From: Aradus depressus
Lineage: Eukaryota; Arthropoda; Insecta; Hemiptera; Aradidae
Assembly: GCA_963662175.1 (NCBI GenBank)
Contig: OY759225.1
Location: 2,976,001 to 3,040,000, forward strand
DNA: 64,000 nt
Direction: 5' to 3'
Part shown: positions 11,976-21,007 of the stretch, piece by piece
Layout: each line of letters begins with the position of its first letter
Position numbering within the stretch: position 1 is the first letter of the stretch
Made by a program: the position numbers and the translations under genes
The notes under the pieces: generated by a model
Told to the model about the DNA's origin: nothing
The model's input: only the letters and a program-made list of their open reading frames with translations
Database searches by the model: none

Positions 11976-12875
11976 TTAAACCCTTATTATTTTCTTTCTT
12001 TTATATTTATAATTTAGTTTTCGATTATCTATTTTTCTAAATTTGTTACTAATGTTTAAACTTATCTTTTTCTTTATTCGTTTATTTCTTTGACGTAGAT
12101 ATTTTGTTTTCGAATTTTTCAAATTATTTTTATTATGATTATTTTTGAACTCAAGTTTTTTACACTTGTTATGGTTATGTTTATTTACACATCTATGAAA
12201 ATTTGTTTTTCGATATCCGATTTTTCTAGGACTTTTAATTTTATTTATCTCATGTTTTCTTAAGTTTGTGATTTTTTTATTGTATAATTTCCTTGTTTCT
12301 TTATTTTTATTATGATTCGGTCTTTTCACCACACTACCATTTGTTATTTGAATTGTAATATATTTAAATTTCTCTAGCACCTTATTGATGTTTATATTTT
12401 CCTTTATTTCTCCATTTTCCTGTCCCTCTACACTCATATTTCGATTTAATTTACTCTCGACAGCTTCTACCGCACTTTCTATCTTATTATTTAATTGTTC
12501 ACATTTATGATTTATTTCTAAACTTTGATCACTAAATTTAGCAATCTCGTTATTTACTTCATCGAAACGGTTGTTTAAATCTTTTTTAATATTTTCAAAT
12601 TTTACGCTTACATCCTCCTTTAATTCCTCAATTTTTGAATTTAATTCTAACTTTATTTCTAACTTCATTTCATTAAAATTTTTGGATTGTTGCTCAAAAT
12701 TTTTGGATTGTTGCTCAAATTTTACGTTCATATTTTTTATTATCATTTCCATCATTGTGTTTAAACTTACATTCGTCTCACTCTCCGGCTGAAGGCAATT
12801 ATCATAAGTTACTCTATTTTGTCCGCCATTATTGTTCGGATTCGTTCTCTGAGAACCTCTATTATAGTCGGCCAT
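11976..12875 (-). CDS. Gag-like coiled-coil protein of the LTR element (299 aa)
   Basis: This is the only long frame of the element, starting ~120 nt downstream of the primer-binding site, as expected for gag. The N-terminus is polar and Asn/Gly-rich. Residues ~40-150 form heptad-rich coiled coil, with a tandem EQQSKNF duplication followed by repeated KLE/ELNSKIEEL-type helices. From about residue 170 to the end it is extremely Lys/Asn-rich with scattered His and Cys (FHRCVNKHNHNKCKK) but no canonical CCHC knuckle. The basic tail may reflect AT-biased decay or a frame change out of the original gag. No protease follows. It probably packages element RNA if it is expressed. Assignment as gag rests mainly on position and coiled-coil character. 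Confidence 0.55.
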   Translation of the reverse strand: MADYNRGSQRTNPNNNGGQNRVTYDNCLQPESETNVSLNTMMEMIIKNMNVKFEQQSKNFEQQSKNFNEMKLEIKLELNSKIEELKEDVSVKFENIKKDLNNRFDEVNNEIAKFSDQSLEINHKCEQLNNKIESAVEAVESKLNRNMSVEGQENGEIKENININKVLEKFKYITIQITNGSVVKRPNHNKNKETRKLYNKKITNLRKHEINKIKSPRKIGYRKTNFHRCVNKHNHNKCKKLEFKNNHNKNNLKNSKTKYLRQRNKRIKKKISLNISNKFRKIDNRKLNYKYKRKKIIRV

Positions 12876-12995
12876 TTTGGACGCTAACTTTTTACACAGT
12901 TTTAAAATTAATTTTTACAAATATTTTTACAAAATTACACATAAGGTCTTTTTATTATTTCTTTTCGGGCGCCATATAAAAATTTAATGTTTCAA

Positions 12996-13013
12996 GTCCC
13001 TGTTCGGGCGCCA
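12996..13013 (-). other. Primer-binding site, tRNA-Lys type
   Basis: The minus strand reads TGGCGCCCGAACAGGGAC, two bases after the LTR end. This 18-mer is complementary to the 3' end of the tRNA-Lys isoacceptor used as primer by many retroelements. It fixes the element orientation. A partial second copy of the motif (TTCGGGCGCCAT, plus) sits 37 bp further in at 12964-12975. Confidence 0.88.
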
Positions 13014-13015
13014 TT

Positions 13016-13919
13016 TGTAACGTTTGTTTATAGCGCTACTTGAAATTCTAATTTAAATTTACGAATAATAATTATATGCAATAACGATTATTAGATGACC
13101 TGGTTATATATAATTTTTTTATAAATAAAAAAAAAAAACTTTAAGAATAATTTGTTACATTTTTTTATATTTAAAATTCATAAAGACATGTTTTTATGGG
13201 TTATTAACACAAAATTTTTACATACATAGAGATTTTTTTGTTTACACAACATTTAACTAAACCTGCGGGACATCTCTCTTTTCTTCTATTGTGCCTGTGG
13301 GTGAAATGATGTTTCCAACGTGGTAAGTTGAGTATGGGTTGTCGAAATTGCGGCCACGTCTTCTCCTCTCTTCTGGATTCCAAGTGTTTTAGCTAATGAT
13401 CGTCGTGTTCTCCATTTCTTTTGTGGTTGGAGTTCTCCGGGATACTTCCCCTCAGTACCTTTCTTCCTTCTTACCACAGCTTTTAAGAAATCACTGACAT
13501 TTTCTACTATTCACTACACTCACTTTCACTGAACCATCTCTCTCTGCACAGTTCTCTCTTACATCTACCACGAGGGGACAGCCCACTTCTCTCTCGTTTT
13601 GGATTCCGCTCTCTCATTGGCCACAATTTTTACAGCCCTTAAACTACTAAACATCTGGGTTTTTTTATAACACTTTCATATTCCCGTATACAATCCTAGT
13701 TGCTTACATTTATTGTTAACTAATTATTAGCTTATCATTTAATTTTATGACATAATTGAAATAAATGAATTGATATATTTTGATACTATATCGACCCTGG
13801 TACAAATCGATTTGATAACCCCCAGTAACCTTCCTTAGGTCTAATAAAATGATTGTATTTAAGTATCTTATTTTCCATTTCTTAAATATTACATGTAATG
13901 GACAATATGGAACATTACA
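13016..13919 (-). repeat. 5' LTR (minus orientation)
   Basis: 904 bp, same ends and length as 9103-10006. It should contain the element's promoter. I could not point to an unambiguous TATA box or start site. Confidence 0.92.
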
Positions 13920-13942
13920 TTATATATATATATATTTTCTAA

Positions 13943-14450
13943 TCATATATATAAAGCTGAAAATGTCTGTGCGTTGTACCGCTATAACTCACGAACGGCT
14001 TGATGGATTTGATTAATTTTTTTTTTTAATTTGTTCGTCGTCGTCTTTGGAAGGTTATAGGCGTATTAGTACCTCAATATCTGGTCCATCCCAGCATCCA
14101 CCCACGCAATCTTTGTAACTCAAAAACCACTGCAATGATTAATGAGGAATCTTTTTGAATAGATAAGTTTTAAGGTTAAGGTCTATTTTTTAATCAACCC
14201 GTGGTCCATCCCAGCATCCACTCACGCAATCTTTGTAACTCGAAAACCATTGCAACGATTAATGAGAAATCTTTTTGAATAAATTCGTTTTAGCTCCAAA
14301 GCTAGCGTTACTACAGGAATAAGCCTTATTCCGTATGAATAATTGAAAATTATAACATCATGAATGTACTGTCGAGGAACCGAATAGCCTTATAGGAGAT
14401 ATTGGGAGAAAAGTCAAAGTTCCCCGGCCAACGCCGGGTATTACTGCTAG
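13943..14450 (+). mobile_element. Compact Helitron H3 (508 bp) with intact borders
   Basis: Starts TCATATATATAAAGCTGAAA after an A (13942). It ends with hairpin CCCCGGCCAACGCCGGG, then TATTACTG, then CTAG at 14447-14450, followed by T. This is the textbook Helitron arrangement of A|TC...hairpin...CTAG|T with no target duplication. The interior holds two ~120-bp direct repeats (GTGGTCCATCCCAGCATCCA; CTCACGCAATCTTTGTAACT). It encodes nothing, so it is a non-autonomous copy. H5 (38917-39440) is its close relative. Confidence 0.9.
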
Positions 14451-14460
14451 TAAGTTATAT

Positions 14461-14690
14461 AATGGTAAGAAAAACTTAAGCACACCGTCCTTCGGATGGG
14501 ACGTTAAGCGGTGGTCCCAAGCCAGTCAGGTACTTTAAAGACCCCTACCCTAGGAGAATAAAAATTTAGAGTAGGCAAAATTTAGTACTGCCATAGTAGA
14601 GTGGGGCTAATGTCCACCAGAGTGACGAAAAAGCGCTCTGTTAGTAGGCGATATGACCTTGTAGTTAAAGCCCGGGCATGAATCACAATA
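14461..14690 (+). mobile_element. SINE, 5'-truncated
   Basis: The body and tail of the tRNA-derived SINE are present (CACACCGTCCTTCGGATGGG, GACCCCTACCCTAG, AAAGCGCTCTG, AAAGCCCGGGCATGA); the tRNA head is missing. It begins 10 bp after Helitron H3. Confidence 0.85.
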
Positions 14691-15526
14691 ACTAACAAGT
14701 TATATGACAACAGAAATGTTTATATTTTTAACTACATGTTTGGAAACGTGAGTTTGCAAAATATGAGGACGGCATTCTGTCAACGGATATAAGTATGAGA
14801 GGTATCAAATTTCAATATTTTCGATGTTGCCAGATAGTTTAATGGTCGTCATTTTGTACACTATAACTGCTCACTTATTAAAGAAAACAGTATATCAGGA
14901 GCATTTAAAGTGTTGTAATGTTAATTAGGATGATAGATGGTAAAAAGAGGTTACTAAATAAAACAACAACAAAAGTTAGGTAAAAAAAACATTTTTTGTT
15001 TATGAAAAAAACGATAAAACATAAAATTTAGTCATTATGAAGTAAAAAAAATTAATTATTGATGATTAAAAAATAAGGTAGTATAAAAATTGAGTTATAA
15101 TTATAGATTTTTACAATCGTTATTAATACATTCGTATAGAGAAATACAATTATATCAGATTTTTGACAAGAGCAAGCCATTGTGTGACAATCAGAATTAT
15201 ATTTACGAGGATTATTAGATAATTCAAATGAGATTCTTTTATTTCATCTATCAGCTTCTCACTTGTCTCTTTCCGGCTTTATTTTATAGCAATGAACGAT
15301 AGTTGTTTCAGCTCTTTCATTAAATCACCTGAAACAAAAAAAAAATAATAATTCGTTGGGTTTTTTTCTCTTCAAATAAGTAATATGTAGTGACATTTTT
15401 CACTTTTTTCAGTGAAAAAACAATATAAATATTGGTTAAAATACTAAATTTCATTTTATAATTTAAAAACACGGGCTCTCTTATGACGTTTTCTTAGTGA
15501 CTAAGTGGTCCGGCGTATGTAACTAC
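14691..15526. other. Intergenic, nothing recognised
   Basis: AT-rich sequence without open frames of note or recognisable repeats. Confidence 0.5.
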
Positions 15527-15530
15527 ATAT

Positions 15531-15897
15531 CCCACCCCCAGTTCAAGACTATCGTAACTCAAAAAAATTCATTTTTGAGTTATATACTTACATGTTAAGA
15601 TTCTTCAATGTAAACTCTATACGGTGCTATAGTATTGCAACTCAAATGTAATATTTCACTATTATTATTTACAAAAAATAGTATTACATTATTAAATTTC
15701 TCTTAAATTGTTTAGTGCAATAGTATCGGATTTTGACTTACACTAGTCTTGAATTTATGTATCACATGAATGAAGAGCAAGACACCGAGAAGGTGATGTC
15801 ACGTGAAGAGAAAAAGGGAGAAGAAATAAAAATCTTAAATCTTGTTTTCCCACAAACTAGCTTTTTTGAGTTACGATAGTCTTGAACTGGGGGTGCG
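15531..15897. mobile_element. MITE with ~31-bp terminal inverted repeats
   Basis: The left end CACCCCCAGTTCAAGACTAT-CGTAACTCAAAAAA is mirrored at 15863-15895. The flanks carry ATAT on both sides (15527-15530, 15898-15901), a likely 4-bp target duplication. The 367-bp interior has no coding. I could not assign a superfamily from the ends. Confidence 0.75.
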
Positions 15898-16060
15898 ATA
15901 TTCAGAAGTACGGCAACATGTACGATATGTTTAGGTTCCTTAGAGTCTCAGGTATACGTATGTACGTCAGTCAACGCTTCTCGCTCCTCATATTTTGAGA
16001 GCCTACTACTACGAGTATAAATTAGAAGTTAAAGAAATCGTTTCACTTAGCGGATATAAG

Positions 16061-16274
16061 GGCGCCGGTAGCGTTCTTGTATACTAAGCTCAAAATCACA
16101 GGTTCGAAACCCGGCCGAGGCCCTTCGGCTTTTTATCTGGGAGGTGAAAAAGAATTGAGCACGCCCTTCTTCGGATGGGAAGTTCAGCGATAGTCCCGAT
16201 CCTGTACGATGTCTGTTGGCAAAATTTAGGATTTCGGTAGAGTCGAGCTCATGTCCACCAAAGCGCTGGTAGAT
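16061..16274 (+). mobile_element. SINE, internally deleted
   Basis: tRNA head GGCGCCGGTAG with a damaged A box, an intact B box GGTTCGAAACCC, then body and a truncated 3' part ending at AAGCGCTGGTAG. The GCCCTTCTTCGGATGGGA segment identifies the family. Confidence 0.85.
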
Positions 16275-16900
16275 GTAAGTTTTACTGTTTGCTAAGAAAT
16301 GTAGTTTATAATATACACAGCTGGCGAATAGCATAAACTCTTGCGAGTGTTATACAACGAATGGATACACGAATGCTCTTCTGTGTAGTTTCATACGTGT
16401 CAAGGACAGAATTCATGTTGATATTTCATGAAAAATTTGTTAAAAATATATCAAGTGCTCAAGTGGAATTTTATTTGAGGTGCTATCTAAAATAATATTC
16501 TTCTCACGATATTATTTTTTTTTAATGGGTTGATAAAAAATATAATAAAAATAACGCTAACCCGGTGCTATTTGTGTTATTACTTGATATAGAATGTTGC
16601 ACCCATTCTTTTATGGCTATTGCTCTATTTTTTATTTGACACAAATACGATTCAAAGTTTCTATCATAGACTAAAAGTGAGCTGTTTGAAATATTTTCAC
16701 AATTATTATAAAATAGTAGTTTTCAACATTTAATTAAGCTGCCAGCAGTATCTAGTATTTAGAGAAAGTAATATGATGAACATGGAAGATGAACTGGAAA
16801 AAAAAAAACATTAAAATACTGAGTGGATGTAGTCGAGAGACAAACAGGTTTGGTAAACAGTAGTATCAATCAGGAGTGAACATGTACCTAGGTGTAATGA
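16275..16900. other. Intergenic, nothing recognised
   Basis: AT-rich. There are no frames or repeats I can assign until the Penelope-like remnant begins. Confidence 0.45.
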
Positions 16901-17515
16901 CGAAGAAGTGGAACATGTTAAAACAACAAACAAACAGAACAACAACAACCACAGACACCGTCATACACAATACATCAAACACTCCTACAACACACAAACA
17001 TGGAGCATTTTATTCACTACTTCACAGAGCCTACACAATACCATTAAACGAAAACAACAGAAGCATAGAGTTAGGTGACATTATTGATAAAGTAAGACGT
17101 AAAGTCATAAATAGAATATATTTACAAAAATTCAAAATACAGGGACCAACACAAAAATGAGTGGGATTACCATAATTTGGGGAAATTTCAAAACAGATAG
17201 GCAACATTTTTAAAATTATAAAATTTCGGGTTGGTTTCAGAACAAATAGTACACTATACAAACATCTCAACAACACTAAAGGCCTAACTACAAGAGAAGA
17301 ACACAGTGGAGTTTATCAGCTAGGATGTAGTTCTTGCAATTTAGTTTATGTAGGTCAAACTGGAAGACCATTTAAAAACCTGGTAAAAGTACACATATCA
17401 GAAATAGTGTTATGTACTGACACAACATACAACTCAGTAAAATCACCATTCGCACAGCAGATCGATGGTAGCAATACCCAAAGTACTCCCATATATTGTA
17501 CATATTTTGTGAAAT
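16900..17515 (+). pseudogene. Penelope-like retroelement remnant (RT end and GIY-YIG)
   Basis: The first frame (16876-17160) encodes HKHGAFYSLLHRAYTIPLNE..., the conserved region after the reverse-transcriptase core of Penelope-like elements. After a stop and frame change, downstream sequence encodes SGVYQLGCSSCNLVYVGQTG, a classic GIY-YIG endonuclease N-terminus, and then YNSVKSPFAQQI, the conserved C-terminal block of that domain. The catalytic RT core is absent, and stops and frame changes show it is dead. A related fragment is at 28917-29090. Family assignment rests on these motifs in the right order. Confidence 0.75.
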
Positions 17516-18688
17516 AAACAACATTTAAAAAAATATAAGTTTTTTCTTTATTTTTAAGCCCACTATGTTTAGAAAAAGTAAACATGGGTAGTAAAACCAC
17601 GAAAAAAATGCAAACTTTTTAACCAATGAAAAATGGCATTCAGAATTACAAAGAACACTATTGTTTTTGTATTTATGTTTTTTGAAAATATGTTTTGTAC
17701 TGTAGAAATATTATAAATAAACCTTGACCATCGTTTTATCTAAGCATCGTTACGCAAAACATTGGACAAAATACAATATACTAAAAAATGTCGAAGTCTA
17801 TCACTTCTAGACATTTCTGAATCTGTCCAGACAAAACGCGAGTTGTCTAAATGCATAAATACAAAGAAACTAGCTTACAAGGATGCCGGATACAGAGATA
17901 TTCTGGGTATAACCATTCCGAGCAATGTGTTTGGTCGGTTTCCTGTACTTCATAGAGTAATTTGATAGGATACAACAATAATTCGGAAATAGAGATCTCA
18001 TTTTCAGACGGAAAATGGTCCATTCTTTCTCCTAAAATGATTTTCTTTATTATTTTGTTCGATTTTCTAAGTAATGACTAACTATCCTGCATGTTTACAT
18101 TATGTTGAATTCGTGGAATCTCCGACCGGGTCTACAAGCCTGGATGCCTATTATTTTTCCATTTCAACTCAGTCGCGATTTTGGTTCCTATTCGTGTTGA
18201 TATAAATTAGAAATGCAAATACAAATAAATACAATAATATAAAATTACTGAACGTTGGAAAGTGGTGTGTCCAATAAAGATCTCATTTATCAATTTTCTA
18301 CATACAATTTGACATTTTTTATACTCTAATATTTTTTCTTTTCTTTTTTTACTTATGTATTTGCTTATTTGCATGCATTATTATTGTTATTACAGTTTTT
18401 TTTTTATTTCTGAAATACAGCAAAGTTCTGATAAAATTATATGATTTCCTATGTCCCTTGAAGATCGATAAAAGCGCATTTCACTGTAGTTTTAAAAACC
18501 AATTTTTTTCATTCAAGAAATGAAATTAGTTGTAAACTTTCCCAAATATGGTGTTTGTTTTCACAGCTTTAAAATTTTAAAAGTTACAACGTGCGAAATA
18601 CTATACAATCTTGTTGTTTTTCAATTAGATTATTGATAGTTTTCAATTTATATTTTGTTACCATTTCAATTTATATTTTGTTACAATC
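17516..18688. other. Intergenic with one unrecognised short frame
   Basis: Mostly AT-rich. An open stretch at 17762-17965 (67 codons, plus) contains KCRSLSLLDISESVQTKREL and ITIPSNVFGRFPVL. It has non-random composition, but I cannot place it in a family and it lacks clear splice sites. It may be a transposon fragment. Confidence 0.35.
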
Positions 18689-18972
18689 TACGGTTCGGCT
18701 AAAATATCTAACCTGAAACGTATCCAGATTTTCCAGTCAAAGACACTCAGACTCATTACACAATGCCCACCATGTTCGTTGTAAGTAACAGAACACTTCA
18801 CAATGACCTCATGATAAACACAGTACACGACACAATTCAGGACCTTTACAGACATTTCCACAGCAAATTGCATTCACACCCAAATCCGTACATCCACTCA
18901 CTTTCTTAACCACACTTGTCACACAATCCTCCCAGGAGATTGAAGAGGAGGTGGAACCGTGACTTACTATAA
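18689..18972 (+). pseudogene. 3' end of a Jockey-type non-LTR ORF2
   Basis: Translation gives ...KRIQIFQSKTLRLITQCPP, then after a one-base frame change VSNRTLHNDLMINTVHDTIQ and HSHPNPYIHSLS, a stop, and finally PPRRLKRRWNRDLL before TAA. This order (RFQNK.LR.I, then the HRDL.I.TV-like block, then HPN, then RRLKRRWPRDL) is the conserved C-terminus of Jockey-clade elements. A frame change and an internal stop show it is dead. It lies ~290 bp upstream of the MAPEG exon, probably within that gene's last intron. Confidence 0.8.
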
Positions 18973-19263
18973 TCCCAAATTGCCACCCCCCACTTGTAAC
19001 AAAATCATAATATCCCCATTCATTGATAATAACCATAATATTCATAGTTTTTAATTTCGCTCAGAGGAGCTACCGCTGGGTGGCCTTCCTCTCTCACGCC
19101 AATCAAGACATCCACTTTCAATCAAGTCCTCTTGGTAGCTGCTTGTTGCGTCATGGCAACAGTTGCGACCAACATTATTAAGACAAAAATAATTTTGAAT
19201 GTTAAACTCCATTTTTTTTTCCCATCTATAAAATGTGCTCACACTTGTGTTTCCATGTTCCAG
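18973..19263 (+). other. Probable last intron of the MAPEG gene
   Basis: Non-coding sequence leading to a pyrimidine-rich tract (TTTTTTTTTCCC near 19211) and the acceptor CCATGTTCCAG at 19253-19263. Earlier exons of the gene were not found within the window. Confidence 0.55.
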
Positions 19264-19513
19264 GGCTCACCTCAACGATATGGAGAACATTCCTATATTT
19301 ATCGGGACGGCTCTGATTTTCGTGGCTACTGACCCCAACGTCATTTTCGCACTCATGCTGTTTCGTCTCTACGCCATCGCCAGAATCACCCATACTATTG
19401 TATACTCTGTCATTGTGGTGCGCCAGCCGGCTCGTGCCATTTGTTTCAACATTGGCGCTATTATTAATATTATTATGGTATTTTGTATATTTGCATCATG
19501 TCTACAAATGTAA
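19264..19513 (+). CDS. Mgst1-like: Microsomal glutathione S-transferase 1-like, terminal exon
   Basis: This exon encodes the C-terminal ~82 residues of a MAPEG-family membrane glutathione transferase. The hallmark RAHLNDMENIPIFIG begins at the splice junction (the Arg codon is split, phase 2). It is followed by ATDPNVIFALMLFRLYAIAR, the MAPEG signature around LFR.YA.AR, then THTIVYSVIVVRQPARA and a last hydrophobic helix ending in TAA. MAPEG enzymes are four-helix proteins of the ER and outer mitochondrial membrane; they conjugate glutathione to lipophilic electrophiles and reduce lipid peroxides. Typical family length is ~150 residues, so roughly the last half is here, containing helices 2 (end) to 4. 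The acceptor CAG precedes it and the frame is intact, so it looks functional. The upstream exon is not in the window or not recognised. Confidence 0.9.
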
Positions 19514-19860
19514 TATAATACCATGTGTAATCTCTTATTGTGGTTAATTGTACAATTTGGATCAAAATTATATTTTCGAAATGTAAAATAAATATAATAA
19601 AATGTCATTTTTCATGTTTGTATATCTTCATTTACGTGTTTATCTATGTTTACATTTTTATAGTGAAGAAGTGTTTTGTTCTATTGTCCCTCTTTGTGTA
19701 TCCCCAGGCAAACATTTCTCCACAATTATCTCTCTAATAGACCAGAATATTACTCACAAACATTTTGTGCATATTTTAAATAATTTAAAAGTTAGAAAAA
19801 TTAACAATTTATTTTTATTTTTTACTGTTGCTTTGAAAATAAAGAATAATTTAATTTAAT
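19514..19860 (+). other. Probable 3' UTR of the MAPEG gene
   Basis: AATAAA signals occur at 19587-19592 and 19838-19843, both followed by AT-rich sequence. Either could define the mRNA end; use is inferred only from the motifs. Confidence 0.5.
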
Positions 19861-20612
19861 TTGTTGCATGTAAGATGGATATATGTATTTATTATTATTA
19901 TTATTTTATTTTTATTTATTCATGTTCAATTCATCTTGTTTTATATAATTTTTGAAATGTTTCTTTTATCCTTTTATTATTATTAAAAAAAAAAAAAAAA
20001 AAAAAAAAATGTATCTATCTACTGTGAAGAAATGAATTGTAGCGCCTCCAACACGAGATTGTAGCTACACTTTAATTTAAGTCTGGCGCTTCACTCGCCA
20101 ACCAAACGAGAGGTATTATAATTGTATATTAATCCTTGGAGGTTTAAATTATAACACAAATTAGGCTGTTAATATAACTACTTTCAGAATTTATTTAAAT
20201 ATCAGAACTCAAGACAGATAACAAGAAGTGACAAGAACAGTTTAACACATGGAAACAATAGGAATTCGACTTACGTCCAGCAGCAGAGAGAGAGAGTGAG
20301 GTGCCAACCGTCCCAGGTTCCAGAATCTGACACCACAGCATCTCTTAATCGGTATTTCAACCCCAGTTTTACGGAAGTGTTTATCCATTGTCAATGTCAA
20401 ATATCCTGTTTACAGGTCAACACTATCGCAGTTCCTTGGCCGAGCCAACTTACTAAATAAACGGTGAACAAAGATTTGATTTTCCTTAAATCTTTCGAGT
20501 TTTCCGCCAAAGTCACCTTCACCGCCTTCACATTACGTTTCATTGTATTTTTTTAAAATTGTGAAATTATTGAAATGCAGTCGTATAATAAATTAATATG
20601 TTAGTTTTTAAG
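19861..20612. other. Intergenic: poly(A) tract and LTR-like stretch
   Basis: A ~26-bp A run is at 19984-20009. From 20038 (TGTAGCGCCTCCAACACGAG) to ~20545 the sequence looks less AT-rich and resembles a solo LTR, but I could not find a matching CA end with target duplication. No gene is seen. Confidence 0.35.
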
Positions 20613-20900
20613 AGGCGCTGGGAGCTCATTGCATGCTTACTGAGCTAAAGATCGCGGGTTCGACTAGCGGCAGTAGTCTCTCGTGGAAGTTCAGACTGCC
20701 CTTTCCCGCCTAGATGAAGTGACGTAGTGTTGATATAAATTGAGCTCTGTCCTGATTATGAGTGCCTTTGCCCACTCCACTGAGGTGGATCCTGTTGTAT
20801 GACTCCACTACCATCGTGGGCTCAATACTTGACCAAACTGATCATCAATCTAAACCCTCCAAAAGAAAAATCATCATGTTGGGGACCCCCTAAAATATTT
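20613..20900 (+). mobile_element. Second type of tRNA-headed SINE
   Basis: The head (GGCGCTGGGAGCTCATTGCATGC, ACTGAGCTAAAGATCGCGGG, TTCGACT) parallels the main SINE's tRNA head. The body is different (GTAGTCTCTCGTGGAAGTTC; ATTGAGCTCTGTCCTGATTA; TGGATCCTGTTGTATGACTC) and ends near CTAAACCCTCCAAAAGAAAAATCATCA. Only one copy is seen, so its limits are estimated. Confidence 0.6.
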
Positions 20901-21007
20901 CTGCCTAAGCCATAAAAATAAATTTCTTTATTCGAAATATTCATATAATCCTAAAAAAATAAAATTGCCCTCAGTCTGCTAATTTGGACAGGGAACTGCG
21001 AATATTT

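Larger units (their letters stand above)
9103..13919 (-). mobile_element. Non-autonomous LTR retrotransposon (4817 bp)
   Basis: Two 904-bp direct repeats with TGTAA...TTACA ends flank a ~3.0-kb interior. A primer-binding site next to the right LTR and a purine tract (AGCAGAGGGCAA, minus) next to the left LTR place the element on the minus strand. The interior codes only for a gag-like protein. I found no protease, reverse transcriptase, RNase H or integrase, and the remaining ~1.9 kb is very AT-rich and closed in all frames. The LTRs differ at only a few positions (e.g. GGGTTAGTAAC/GGGTTATTAAC), so insertion was recent. The target duplication is hidden by the AT microsatellite. It is probably Gypsy-related, mobilised in trans. 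Confidence 0.85.

Noticed and set aside
20038..20545. Possible solo LTR beginning TGTAGCGCCTCCAACACGAG
   Set aside because: No convincing CA end, no matching target duplication and no second copy in the window.
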